Counted from the first letter of the stretch, positions 11,233 through 23,673 are shown. The stretch: DNA of 64,000 nucleotides from Anaeramoeba flamelloides (GCA_027625915.1 JANTQA010000038.1:380001-444000); one strand, 5' to 3'. The notes: generated by a model from the letters alone, not told the origin. Program-made: numbers and translations.

Positions 11233-13969
11233 TTAAAGTTCAAAAAGAAAATCATAATTCTGAATAATCATTTTAAATAATTTATTTTCATTTAGTACAG
11301 TTTCTGGGTCCATCATTGAATTTTTTTTTGAGCACAATGTTGGTCCAAAAATTCTTGAAAGGTTGTCAATCGTCATTTTATTTACCTCGTGATTATCTGA
11401 AATTTTTATACATAAAGTACAAATAGTCTTGATTATTGTGCGATTGAGGCGGGGTAGTATAAACATCTTATCTTTTAATTGTTTTAATTGCACTTCTTCA
11501 TCATATCCTATAATTCAAATAAAAAGTATAAACATGATACATATAAAAATTAAAATAAATTAGAATCTCTTTTTATTAAAAAATCTAAGAATAAGAATAA
11601 AATAAAATCAAAAGAGTGGAGTAAAATTTTCATTTTCTTAAGAAATAATAATTGATAATAATTGGTATAATATTATAATTTTGTTATATTTTTTAAATCT
11701 TGTTAAATCTATTTATTTCTCAAATGAATACAAAAAAAAAAAAAAACAGTTGATTATATTATCATGAATAAAATCAAGTAATCTTGTAAAAACTAAAATA
11801 AGTAATATCTAAACTTTTTCTATTTTTTTTTTTTTTTAATTTGTTTTAACATCTTTTTTAAAATTGCATATATATGTATATATTCTTTTTATTCTAAAAA
11901 TTTTCAAATTGTAAACATTTTGCCGTGGATTATTCTTTTTTGTTTTTTAAATATATAATTCGCTTCCAAAAATGAAGATATTTTCATAAATTATTCAATA
12001 ACAGTTTTGTTTTTTATTCATTTCTTTTTCTTTTTTTCAATTGTTCGGAAAAAAATGTAATTCTGTTTTTTTTTTCAGCTCTTTTGAAAAAAGTGGTGCT
12101 TCATAGTTTTAAAAAGTGCTCATCATAAATTGATAAATCTTTTAATTGGGGTGAGTTATGATTTGTAAAACTATTGGTAGGTTTTTCAAACAGTTATATT
12201 TGAAAATCATTATATTTATTCTCTCATCAAAATTATGAGATAAAAAAACAAAAATAATTAGGAAATAAAAACATTCTCTCATATTTCTCAAAGCAGTAGA
12301 CAATATAATTCAAAGCGAATAATTTCATGTAACTGTTGGATTAATTCCCGACCTTTATAAAGAAGATTATGAACAAATTTGATCTGATGTTAAATTTAAA
12401 AGTTTTGAAAATACAATATTTTCAACTTTTGCTTTATAATGTATTTTTCCCCTTTATTCTGAAAATATAAATGAAAATTTTGTTCACACCCAAAGACAAA
12501 TAATTATTCCCCATTACTTCAAAAAAAAAAAAAAAAAAAAATGTTTTAAAAAAATTACTTAAGATTCTGAGGATCTGTTCGTATAAATTGTTTGTTAAAA
12601 TGGTTTCAGGGAATCCTCGTAATATTAATTTTAATAGCCCAGTATAGTTATGGATGTTGCTCTTATCCTTATAAACGATTTTTCTTCCTTCATTAAAGTC
12701 TTTTCTGAGTAACTCAATCTCACTAAGTTGGCCTGATATTCGAAAAATACCTTCTTCATTAATCCCTATTTTTTTGGTAATTTTTCAAAAAAAAAAAAAA
12801 AAGAGAATTTCAAAAAGAAAAAAGAAGAATTATTAAAATTAAATTATTCGTTTCATTAATAAGGAAAATGTTACCATGTTCTTCAATAACTGAAGCAAGC
12901 TCTTGGATAATTTTCAGGATTGTAGATTTGTTGATCGTGATGATATTTAAATTTTCTTCCTTCTTAGTGACTTTTTGTTTGTTTTTCGAAATTTTGTCAG
13001 CTGTTTTGTTTCTTCTCTTTCCTATTCTTAGGCTATTTATTTTTTTCGTCTTCTTTTGACTCGAGGTAGTGTTATTATTTAAAATTTGTTTGACATTAGG
13101 TCGGTTTTTTGGTGCGAAAAAGGTATGTGAACGGGCTCGTTTTGGCTTTACACTTCGAGGCAAATTTGTTTCCTGAGACTGTTTTGGGAAGTTTTGTTTC
13201 TTTTATGAAGGTAATTATCAAACAGGTTTTTAAGGATATATTTTTAAAAAAATAAGGTTTTGGAATAATTTTGTCAAAAATGAGGAGTTGAAAAATTATT
13301 CGAAAATAATAAAAAAAATAGTTACTTCTCTATTTAAAAGATTTATTTGAAAATTTAGAAAATTAACCCAATCTTTCGTTATTAGTTGATCACTACATTT
13401 AATCAACCATGATTTTTCCTTGTTTTCTAAAACAAATTGCTTTTTGTGTTTATTATCAATAGCAATAGTTTTACAATTTTTCAAAAGTATACCCCCAAGA
13501 GGATCTAAGCACTAATATTGTATAGAAAAGAAATAATAATACGAGAATTCAAGATTGAGTTTAGGAATACACATAAATAATTCTCAAAAATGAAAAAGAT
13601 CACTCAAAAAATAAAAAACAAAAAGCAAGAAAAAAAAATTTATACCATAGCACTTTTAAACCAAAATAAATGAGAATTGTGAAGCTTAATAAATCTCTTT
13701 TTATAGCGAGATCTTTTTTTTTTTTGTTTTATGGACAATTTTCCTTGGTAAATGACATTTAAAACAGTTTCATCAAAGAGATCAGCCGTGATGATAAAAG
13801 CACGAGGGAATTGGAAAATTTTTTCTGTATCTTTAACACGGCCTTCGCACATTACACATCCTTCTGTTTCCTTGGTAAGAATAACCATGTCTCCAGCTAC
13901 AAATTCATATTTTTTAGATTTTTGAGGCTTGTAATTAAATAAAGCTCGATAAAGTTTTTCTTCAGTCAT
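11233..13969 (-). CDS. SH3-PH-RhoGAP protein, five exons
   Basis: Proposed exons on the minus strand: 13646-13969, 13326-13511, 12875-13199, 12559-12765, 11233-11507; about 438 residues. The phases agree at every junction (0, 0, 1, 1) and all introns are GT-AG, with lengths 134, 126, 109 and 1051 bp. Residues 5-57 are an SH3 domain (ALFNYKPQ, GDMVIL, FPRAFI). Residues 68-165 are a PH domain broken by intron 1 (YKKRFIKLHNSHLFWFKS, then DPLGGILLKNC, WLIKCSDQ, DWVNFL). A basic linker follows, then a RhoGAP domain with the arginine finger in GINEEGIFRISG (Arg about 287), GFPETILTNNLY, and EVNKMTIDNLSRIFGPTL. It should stimulate GTP hydrolysis by a Rho/Rac GTPase at membranes or actin sites. The acceptor of exon 3 is uncertain: 13199, 13178 and 13172 all keep the frame. 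Confidence 0.85.
11508..12558 (-). other. Long intron 4 of the RhoGAP gene
   Basis: Donor AA|GTAATT, acceptor ATTATAG|GA. It splits the GAP domain between EQILRIL and YDEEVQLKQL; joining the two exons gives an uninterrupted domain with the split codon AGA. It is about ten times longer than the other introns of this gene, homopolymer-rich, and shows no extra exon or element that I could identify. Confidence 0.75.
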
Positions 13970-16900
13970 CTTTTGTTAAAAAATAAAAAAATTTGGGAAA
14001 AAAAAAATAAATACTTTTCGAAGGATTTTTTAACTTTGGGTTTTTACTCAAAACTGAGAGTGGGTGTGTTTTGTGTTTTTTTTTGTTTTAAAATCGTATT
14101 TATGATATATTGTTTAAGAATTAGTCGAAAAAAGATAATTACCCAATTAAAACGAAAAAGTTAAAATAATATTTTTTTTAACTTTAGCGAAAATTTAACA
14201 TTTCTGATACTTTTTGATTTTTGGAAAATCTTACAAATAAATCTCATAGTTCTTGGTTTCTGGCCTTTTAAATTTTTGTAATTTTCATTAATTAATTTTT
14301 TAGTAGATCAAAATGTCTGAGAAAAGTTCAAAGATTTGGTTCGGAAAAATAGTTTTTCATTTTAAAGTCAAAATCTAAATACCCAAAAATAATCTTTTAG
14401 ATCTAGAAAATATTTTAAAATAAATCCAAGTAAGTTTCAATAAAAGTTCTAAAATAGACAATAAATTCATTGAACCTAAATACTCTTTGAAGTGAATGGT
14501 TTCTCTGTTGATGGTTTAACAAAAAAGATGACACTTGAAGAAAATAATAAAAAAAATTTTTATTTTCCAAAAATTTAGAATAAAATATTTCATTTTTAAG
14601 AATTACCAGCCATTCTTTTGTATGGGTTTTCAAGACAAAACTGAAAAAATTGAGTAGATTTTAAAAAAAAAAATGGAAATAATTATTTTTGAGTACAACA
14701 AGTGAAATTTTTATTCCAGTTAAAAACAAACCCAATTTTGAACCAAATATCATGAATCGATGAGATTTTCTAGAGAGAGTGTGATGCTAATTGAAGACGA
14801 ATTATTTTTTAAAAATAAGGTTTTTAAAAATTGAACGAATATACAATCCTTTTCGGAATGGTTAACTCTTAGAATTTTCTGTGAAATTGTCAAAACTAAG
14901 AATTTTTAGAAATCTCTTAAAAGTTGAAACAGTTTGAATTAATATTTGATCTTTTTTATAATTTTTAATGTGGGAAACATTTCTTCAAGTTTTCTGATGA
15001 AGACTTGTAAACAATCAAGAATTATTTACCTTGGATCTCTAATTAGATAATTTTCAGTGAGAAAGGGATTTGTTTTGTTCTCTAAAAAAACTGATCTTAA
15101 TGTTTGTGTCAATCAGAAAAAGTTTTTTAATAATTTGATCTTTGATTTGAAAATACAATTTCTAATCTTTTTGTTCCATAACTTTTGTGATCTGAATTGT
15201 AATTATTTAAAAAAAATTAGATAATTTGAAGGTATTGAATATAAATCTTATGAAAACAGTGTTTTTTTAAGAATTAAAGTTAATTCATCATAGAAATTTG
15301 GAAGGAAAATAATTTTCACTTTCTTGAGTTTTTAATTAGCTTTCAATAGTATACACTAAAATTAAAAGGTACAAAGTCTGTCTATTTGTAGTTCTGGTTT
15401 AATTGTTTAAATTTGTTTTTCAGGCAAGCCTTCAATCACAAATAAAAGGAATAGTGAAGAATAGCGAAAAGAAAATCGATCTAATTTAATGTTCATCACT
15501 CGAAAAAAGATGGTTTGGACTATTTTAACAAAATTCATTTTACCTTTCGAAATTTAAGTTGATTTTTCGATGGTTATTGGTGGTTTTTGATTTCTACCTT
15601 TTCAATAAATATTTGAAATTTTTCCCAAAAAAGCATATATAGCTTTACAATCTTTAGTAATTCAAGTCAAATGGACAATAATTTAATAACAAACAGTTTT
15701 CTTGAATTCCTTCAATTTTTTTATTATTTTCAAAATTTAACCAAAATCTCTTCTTGTTTGGAGTGTTTGCTATTGAGTGATAAAAAAGGAAGAGGAAAAT
15801 ATTTCCAAGATATTCAAAAACTTTTGATATAAGCAAGTTGACAAATTTTAACCATTTCTGCTGTTGTTTTTCATTTTATCATAACCCCTCACCATCAAAT
15901 AATTGTGAAAAAAATAAAATTAATTAAATAATTACCAATTATTTTTCCGTTTTTGTTTTACGAATTTGTTTTGCAAAAGTGTAGAAAATTTTTAAATAAT
16001 CTCAAAATTGAATCTACTCAAAAGGTTATCACAATTTGTAGAGATCTATCAAGAAAATATTTGTAAAAAAAAATTATTGTAAACTGAAACGAAAACTTTT
16101 TGTAGTTTTCATTTGCCAGGTATCAAGATTATCCATTGTTTAGTGACAAAACTAAAATGAAAATTTGGTTTGGTTTTAATTTTTGTTTTTAAAAAGATTT
16201 TTTTTTATAAAATGAGTTATTGGTTTTTTACATTGAAATCTGCGAAAAAACAAAGAAAAAAAAAGTTTTGCTTAAATTTATTTTTTTGTAGATTTTACTG
16301 ATAATTGTTATTTGAGCAATTAGGGTTAACCAAAGAGATTTCTAAAATTAAAATAAGTTTTTAGGGTATAAATCGCCTTTGTAACTTGAATAAAATCCTT
16401 GAAAAAATTGATTTGTAAAATAGTACAAAAGGTGGGTATTTTATTAAATTTAAAATTTGGTCAAATTTCATTATTGATCAAATTTTTTCATATTTGCTTC
16501 ATTAGTTTCTTGACATTTAAGTCATGAAAGTTTTTAATGTTTTTTTTAGAATTGTCGGAGGAAAAATCAAAAAGATTATTTTGATAGGGATAGTATTTTA
16601 TTACTTAAATTGTTGAAAAACCAAAATGTTGTTATCATCAATACCAAATATTTTTTAAAATAAGTTCGAACCCCAATTCTAAAACAAAAAGTGAAGTGGA
16701 AAAATTTTAACCCCTTAAAACAAGTTATGAAAGGTTAATTGGCCTCTTAATTATTTTTTTTACAAAATAATTGCCAGAAATTTCTAGTTTAGCATCCAAA
16801 CAACCCAAACCTACCTTGACATACTCTAACCGAACCTAATATACCTTAAACTACCCTTGAAGGGTGTTTTAAATGCCTACAGCCAATATTACTTAATTGG

Positions 16901-17629
16901 ATTGACTATTTTGAAAAAAAAGAGAATTTGACCAAATTTGATATTTAATAATTTTAATAATAGGTTGATCTTATCAATAAAAGAATACCCTTGTAGTAAT
17001 AATTCATGAATTAGTATAAAAAAAAATATTATTTGGAGACAAATTATATATGTTTTAATCTTCAATTTATAGTTGTAAAAGTTGAAAAATATTTGTTGAT
17101 ATTTTATTGAATTGGGGAATATAAGTAATATATTTTTATTGATAGGGTGATATTTATAGTACTTAGAAAGAAAAATACGTTTCTTATTTTTAGAATAATT
17201 TGTCAAATTATGTGAGTTATTTTTCATTAAAGTGGTGAGGATCTTTGAGGATGAAAAATAATTTAAAAAAAAAGTTTTTTTAAAAGTTGATAAAACTTTA
17301 AATTGGCAGAGTTTATTATTAAAGATCTATTTTTCAAAAAAAAGTTTAATAAATATTCAGAGAAATTGGTTAATTTTATGATTTTTTTTTAGCTTATCTT
17401 TCAACAAAAATATTTTTCGTAAATTTGCCTCGGGATATAAATAATAGTCGATATAAGATTTCGATTTTACGTCAAAAATTTAATAATTTACTCCAAAATT
17501 ACAGTTTAACAAATTATTTTCATGTAATCGAAATATATTGGAAATTCGACCAACTTCAGAGAAAAGAAACAAAAATAATTGATCTTTTGGTTGTTCTACT
17601 AATAATTATATTGAGTTGATCTTTTTTAT

Positions 17630-17760
17630 CTAAAAAATTGAAAAAAATAGTTACTTTTGGAGGTTACTAAGAGGTATTTTCCAATACTGGAATACAATTA
17701 TTTTGGTTTCTATCTTTAGAATTTGTAAAAGTAATTATTTTTTTTTCAAAAAAATAATAA
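17630..17760. mobile_element. F1 fragment
   Basis: Matches the middle of the F1 copy at 23.4 kb: AATAGTTACTTTTGGAGGTT, a spaced AATAC pair, then TATTTTGGTTTCTAT and TTTAGAATTTGTAAAAG. The outer ends were not found, so this is a partial, decayed copy. Confidence 0.5.
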
Positions 17761-18745
17761 ATTGTTAAATGTCTTACTTCAGTAAAATTCTTATTTAAAT
17801 TTACAATAAATTTTTAGAAAGTTTTAAATGTTTTTTGAACAGAGTAGTACTAAAACCATTATACCCTAATTAAAATATTTTTTAATTATTGAGAAATTTG
17901 TTACAATAATAATCCCATTAAGATTGATATTTTTGAAATGGGTTGGAATTATTTTTATGGATTATAATTAGAATAGGCAATTCAACAAAATTAGCTCGAA
18001 TTTCCAGATACACCGAAACCTGCATTTAGGTTTTATAACTCCAGATATATTGTAGTTAAGATTATAACGTATTTAATAACTTTTCAATAAAAAATGAAAA
18101 GAAAATTAGCAGGTTTAAACAAAGACAGGAAAAGAGAAATAAAAAGCTAAATAAGAGTGAAAAAAGTCAAAAACAAATTTAAGGTACATAATTTAAAGAA
18201 AAATAACGGCACAGAAAAATTCCAAATTAATTTATTTTTTTTTACACAACTTATTTTACTCGAATAGGAATATTTGTGGATTATTTTGAGGTTTTATCTG
18301 GCAACAATTTTTTTAAAACGGTTGTTCCTTATATGTGGTATTTGCTCTAAAAAAAAAAATAGCAATAAAAGATAAAACTTTTTAATTTTTTTTTGTACCC
18401 ATGGTTTTTCCTTCACAGAGGATGGTTATGTTTTCTCTTCATCATGTTAAAAATTACAAAATCAGTAATTCATCCAAGTTCTTTCAAAATATTCTGTATT
18501 TGACAAAATTTGATCCTAGTAAATAGTAATTATTATTATACTGATTAAAATCTAATAATAGTATAACATTATTTATATACAAAAAGAGTCCAAATTGTTC
18601 ACCACAATCTCATTTCTTCTAATATTGTTCAACAAATTATGTACATGTGTTTTGTTTTTCATTTTTTGGCCTTTTAATAAAAAAAAATTGTTGTTTAAAG
18701 AAAAAAATAGAAAATCAAAAAAAAGTAAGGGAAATATTTAAAAAA

Positions 18746-18749
<4 letters not shown>

Positions 18750-18797
<48 letters not shown>
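18750..18797. repeat. (TA)n microsatellite
   Basis: Uninterrupted TA repeat of about 24 units, the longest dinucleotide run in the window. Confidence 0.95.
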
Positions 18798-18802
<5 letters not shown>

Positions 18803-20219
18803 CCCCTCTTTATTTTCGTTTTGGGTTGGAAAAATCTAACGCAATTAGAAATTAAGGATTTATGCTGAAAACAATTTTCAGAAAATTGATTCAGAAAATC
18901 CAAATTTAGGAACTAAAACATGATAGATTTGTAAATATCTCAAGAATATGTGAAAAATTATTTTGAAATCCTGAGATTTTGATTTTTTTTTTGTTTTATT
19001 TCAGAAATTAACAATTTTCAAAAATTCAGTTTCAAAAATCAAGTAATATCAAAATTAATCATTCACAATTTTTGATTAAAAGTTGGTTGTTAAGAAACAA
19101 GAAAATAATAATTAACACTTAAATAAATGATTTTTTTTTTCATTTCAAAGAATTTTCAATGTGGTGAAACAATTTAGTAAATTTTTACTTTTTCTATTTA
19201 CTAAAGATAATACTGAAATAAAGAAAATAATTTTTTTTTTATTAATATCGCCTAAAAACTTTATGACCTTATTATTATTGGTAAAGTGATAATTTTACTC
19301 TAAATTTTCTTTTACAAAAATTTTCATGAAAGGTAATTTAAGCCTAAAATCATATATTTTACTGATTAATACACGTCTAAAACTAATTTATGGTTCATAT
19401 ATAAAAACAAAAATTGAAAAGAAAATAATAAAAAAAGGAAAAGAAAAAAAAAGTAATTTAAAGGGGGTTTTATAAGATGCAATTAATAAGTTAACAACAA
19501 AAAAATCTATCTTTAATTAAGAACACCTAAAATCACATTCACAATACTTTTGGTTGATTTAATTTAATTTGATAATTGATCGCAAATGTTCTTTTTGAGG
19601 ATCGTTGTGTAATTAGAGAAATTTCTCTTTTTTTTTTTTTGATTTCATTTGCTTTTGTCCTTGTTATTTTTTACCTTTACTTTTTGGTAATTGTTTTCCT
19701 TGTACCTATACTTTTGATTTTAAGTGTCTTGGGATAAGCAATTATATACAAATCTTTTTTCATAATCACTCTTCTTCCCAATAATAAAGTGAAAAAAAAT
19801 ATCAAAATGCAAATAAAAATCACACAACTTTTACAAAGCATTTAGACGTTTAGAAGGCCTTTGGTATTTAAAAATGTCAGAAAGTGATGGAAAGTGTTTT
19901 TAATTGTCTTCAAGTATTTGAACGGTTTGGAATACTGAAAGATTTTATCAACCGAATGAGACTGTTTGTCGTGGAAAAAAAAATTTACTATTCATGTTTT
20001 TATTTTTGGCAAAATATAAAATCTCATATAAAAATGATAATCAAAAAAATAATTACCCATTTGAATTAAACTTGAATATAAAATAACTTTTTTTTTTTTG
20101 ACGGGGGTTATTATCATTATAATTAAAGAACCAAAAAGAAAAAAGTGGAATTTTAATTCTTATTTGGGATCGATTAAAAAAACAAGTTTTTAACATTAGT
20201 TGTGCTTTTTGAATAATAG

Positions 20220-21140
20220 ACGTTAAGAGAAAAAGAAGCAGAAAACAAAGGTCAAAAAAAACATAATAATAAGTGACATATAGGATTGGTTATTCAGCAA
20301 TCTTTTGAAAGGTTATACATCTCCTTTAAACTTTCATAAAATAAAGAAAAATTTTTCACCCAAGAACACATTCTTTAAAGAACAGAGGGCGGCTGGTTGT
20401 TTTCGAAGTGATATTATTCGCTCAATAATAAAAAAAAACAAGATAGGCTGGGAAATTAATATTTAACTTTTGTTGATTAATGTTTTTGATTTAAGGATTA
20501 CAATCCCTGAAATTTGAAAACAGATTATCTTGTGTAGGGTGTAGTAAGTTGCCTATTTGGTTCTTAGCTGATCGATCTTGGACTCTGTATGGATTTTAAT
20601 AGTGGTTCAAAATGGCAATTTTTGACAATTTATTTTTTTATTTCCGAAACCCGATTAGAAGAGTGTAAGATTAATAGATTGATAGGTGTTCAAGAATTAA
20701 TTTATAATTTTTGGTTGTAGAAAAGAATCTTGATTTACTTTTTTGTATTTTAACCAAATGAAAAAATAAATTTTTTAAAAGCTCCCAATAAAACCAAACT
20801 TAATTAAAAATTTCAATCAACAGCACAAAAACTACATTTTTTTATAACTTGAGTTACAGCCAATTAATCTTACACTCTTCAAATCGGATTTCGGAAATAA
20901 AAAAATAAATTGTCAAAAATTGCCATTTTGAACCACTATTAAAATCCATACAGAGTCCAAGATCGATCAGCTAAGAACCAAATCGGCAACTTACTACACC
21001 CTACACAAGATAATCTGTTTTCAAATTTTAGGGATTGTAATCCTTAAAAGATGGCATATATACCAAAAAATCAAAAGAAAATACAAAAAATTCTTGATCT
21101 TATCCTTGATTGAATGTGTTTATCTTTTTTGTTGTTTTTA
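20220..21140. repeat. F10 dispersed repeat interrupted by F5
   Basis: The flanks of the F5 element match 56560-56935 in the same order: GAAAGGTTATACATCTCCTT and CACATTCTTTAAAGAA on the left, CTTGATCTTATCCTTGATTG on the right. The 56-kb copy runs through without a palindromic element, so it is the empty-site version. Confidence 0.55.
20491..21047. mobile_element. F5 foldback element with ~190-bp arms
   Basis: 557 bp, starting TTAAGGATTACAATCCC and ending with the reverse complement of that string. The left arm (20491-20681) and right arm (20857-21047) are about 95% identical by eye, with a centre of about 175 bp. TTAA sits at both tips, as piggyBac-type target duplications would. No coding sequence. 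The near-identity of the arms suggests a young insertion or arm homogenisation. Confidence 0.75.
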
Positions 21141-22048
21141 AAAAAATAATTCTTTCTTGAGGATCTCGTTATTTGATCACACAAAAGTTTTCATTTGAAA
21201 AATATATTTCACAATTAGCCCAAAAACCAATCAATTGGTTATATCTCGAATTTTTATAAAATTGATTTTGCTATTTATCACATTTATTAGACAATTATAT
21301 TGATTTTATACAATTATCTAAATTTGTCATAAAATCCCAATTTTGATATTATCGCGATTTTATAGAATATTGTTATTTATCATTATATGATTAAACTTTA
21401 TCATGAATTGAAAAAGAGATATTCAAATCCTCTTTTCTTTCTTTATTGAAGATATAATTTTTATCTAGAAATAATTTAAAAATATGTTGGATTGTAAACT
21501 TTTTTTCAAAAATTGTAAAAAAGGATCAAACTTTTAACAAGCAAATTGTTCATTTCTGAACAGTGACACATTTTAAACCAAGTTTGGTATTCTAGTAATC
21601 AAACTTTGGTTTTATTTTACAATTTCGAATTCTTATCTAAATTTTTTGAATTTGCGATTCGCTCGATTAGAATATTTAAATTTTCTTGGAACTGTCCCCC
21701 TACAAGAATTCAAACACAATGAATTAATTTTAACCAAGCCTGTCTTAAATTATTTCACCAATTAATTATTGTGAAATCAATGATTATACATTTAGTTTTT
21801 CAGAAAGAATCTTTAAGTAAAAGGAAATCTAAAAGTGTAGTTTATTCTTCTTCAATCGAAATAAAAAATATTAACTATTTCAAGCTCTAAACGTTTCTTT
21901 TCACTCAAAAAATCAGGTAATGATTCTTATTTCAATTGTTGACCATTCTATTGACAAAGAAATTCATAGATTCTGCCAAAAAAGTTACAATTTGAATTAT
22001 CATTTTTTCTCTTTTTCTTCAATCTGAACTCGAAAAACACTTTACCAA

Positions 22049-22699
22049 ATGTTTGGATTATTAAGTGCTCCTTACTTAACACCTTCTTTTAATCGAAATG
22101 CTCAAACTTTTATTAGCATCCCAAGTGATCTAATTTTGAATGATAACGAATTCCAAAATCCATCAAACTTTCTTGGTTCTGCTTTTAGCCTTGTTGGGAT
22201 CAAAAAAAAACTAAGTGGGATCAAAAAATATATGACAAAGCCAACCATTCTTGGTGCATTTAATGCGGTTTTTGCAAGTCCACTCGTGTCGTTCTTGGGT
22301 TTCTGGATGTCACAGCAAAAACGAGAAAATTATCACAAACTTGATAGCGACGCATGGCAACTAAAGCCCTTACCATTTCTTTCCAAAGTTGCTATCATCG
22401 GAGGTATCAGAGCACTTGTTGAGTTTTCGTTTATCAAGAAATTAACCGCAACAGAAAACGCCATCAGAAACATTCAATCAAAGATCTATTTTACTCCAAA
22501 TTTAATTTTAACAGCTAAAATGTTAACTCCTTTTAATAACAGGACCAACGATAGCATACTGTATCCCTTCGTTGGTATTTTTTCCGTTTTTACAGAGTTC
22601 TTAACTTTGTTAAATTGTCTAGTGAGCTTACAGGAACCCGATAAGTTACGGATTGCAAATTATTCAATTACCAAAGAACAAGAGGAAAACCTAATTTAA
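22049..22699 (+). CDS. Unrecognised multi-pass membrane protein
   Basis: Intronless, 216 residues, from an ATG preceded by ACCAA to a TAA. I do not recognise the family. Probable membrane helices are at about residues 65-87 (PTILGAFNAVFASPLVSFLG), 108-128 (PFLSKVAIIGGIRALVEFSF) and 167-193 (SILYPFVGIFSVFTEFLTLL). A basic stretch (IKKKLSGIKKYMTK) precedes the first, and there is no clear cleavable signal. The tail (SITKEQEENLI) is charged. The gene has more G+C and less codon monotony than the spacers, which supports real coding. The 3' side has an AATAAA at about 22853. An organelle membrane protein is possible but cannot be shown from the sequence. Confidence 0.7.
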   Translation: MFGLLSAPYLTPSFNRNAQTFISIPSDLILNDNEFQNPSNFLGSAFSLVGIKKKLSGIKKYMTKPTILGAFNAVFASPLVSFLGFWMSQQKRENYHKLDSDAWQLKPLPFLSKVAIIGGIRALVEFSFIKKLTATENAIRNIQSKIYFTPNLILTAKMLTPFNNRTNDSILYPFVGIFSVFTEFLTLLNCLVSLQEPDKLRIANYSITKEQEENLI

Positions 22700-22913
22700 C
22701 AGTATTCCATACGCGCCAACCTAATTCCCCATTTTTGTAATCTTGAAAATGTAATTTCAAGTCGTGTCCCCAAGATCGGGAATTACAGCCAACCATTGGT
22801 GATTGCTGGGGTTTATCTACCTCTTTAGAATTATGAATAATAAAAATTATACAATAAACGAATAAAAAAAAAAATCAATAATTAAAATTCTTTTTTTATT
22901 TTTTTTTTATGAT

Positions 22914-23673
22914 TTAAGGGATTAGCGTCTACCAAGGAGAAGCCTAGAAACAAAGTGTGTTGTTATTGGACCTAACCACATTAGTGCTACATGGTTCAAA
23001 TGTCTCTAAAAAATCGATTAGTCAAGTAGTAATAATTGTTGATCTCATCAATTAAAAATGATCTATGTATTAGTAAAAAACCCAACAATTTCAGAATAAA
23101 ATCTGCATTTCGCCACAAATTTAAAGGTTGAATTATCAATATTCAGACTACAAAGTCACAAAATATCTTTCTTAAATTTTTGGCCAAATGTAGATTAGTT
23201 ACTAAAAAATTCGTTTTTTTTTAAATAAATTAATTAATTAACGAATAAAATTTTTTTGACCAATTATTTCTCAAATCATGCAAATATATTGATGTTACAG
23301 GTATCATTATAAAAAGGAAACAAAACTAATCAGTCCTTGTGCTTTTATGTTGATGATTATTGAGTTAATCTTTGAAATTCAAAAATTTTAAAAATAGTTA
23401 CTTTTGGAGGTTCTAAATCTAAATTATTAAATACCAGAATACTGTATTTTGGGTTTCTATTATTAGATTTGGAAAAGGAATTAAAAAAAATATTTTTCAA
23501 AATGAAACTTTTTTTAATAGTAATCATTAGTAAAAAATGTAATAATTTATTGTGCACAAAGATTTATAATAGATTTTTTAGAGCTATTTGAGCCATGGTG
23601 AACTAATATCATTTACACCCAAATACAACATATTTTGGTTATAGAGAAATATAAGATGAGGATAATCCCTTAA
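22914..23673. mobile_element. F1 inverted-repeat element, copy 2 (complete)
   Basis: 760 bp. Left end TTAAGGGATTAGCGTC; right end TAATCCCTTAA. The terminal repeats are long: about 100 bp at each end align with each other, for example ATTAGTGCTACATGGTTC on the left against the reverse complement of the right. TTAA borders both ends. The interior is AT-rich with no open frame of note. Confidence 0.7.

Larger units (their letters stand above)
13970..22048. other. 8-kb spacer with repeats and exon-like fragments
   Basis: Lies between the RhoGAP gene (reading away on the minus strand) and the membrane-protein gene (plus strand). It contains an F1 fragment at 17630-17760, a (TA)n run, the F10 repeat with F5 inside it (20220-21140), and exon-like fragments on the minus strand at 14415-15081 that I could not turn into a recognised gene. 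The other open frames are short and AT-driven. Confidence 0.5.

Noticed and set aside
16660-16685. GTTCGAACCCC resembling a tRNA T arm
   Set aside because: No flanking 5-bp stem and no other tRNA parts nearby.
16889-17227. 112-codon minus-strand frame rich in Ile, Phe, Lys and Asn
   Set aside because: Composition is what AT-rich spacer gives by chance. No domain was seen, and organellar-like appearance comes from base composition alone.
19884-20069. 61-codon plus-strand frame in spacer
   Set aside because: Short, no domain, no splice-site or homology support.
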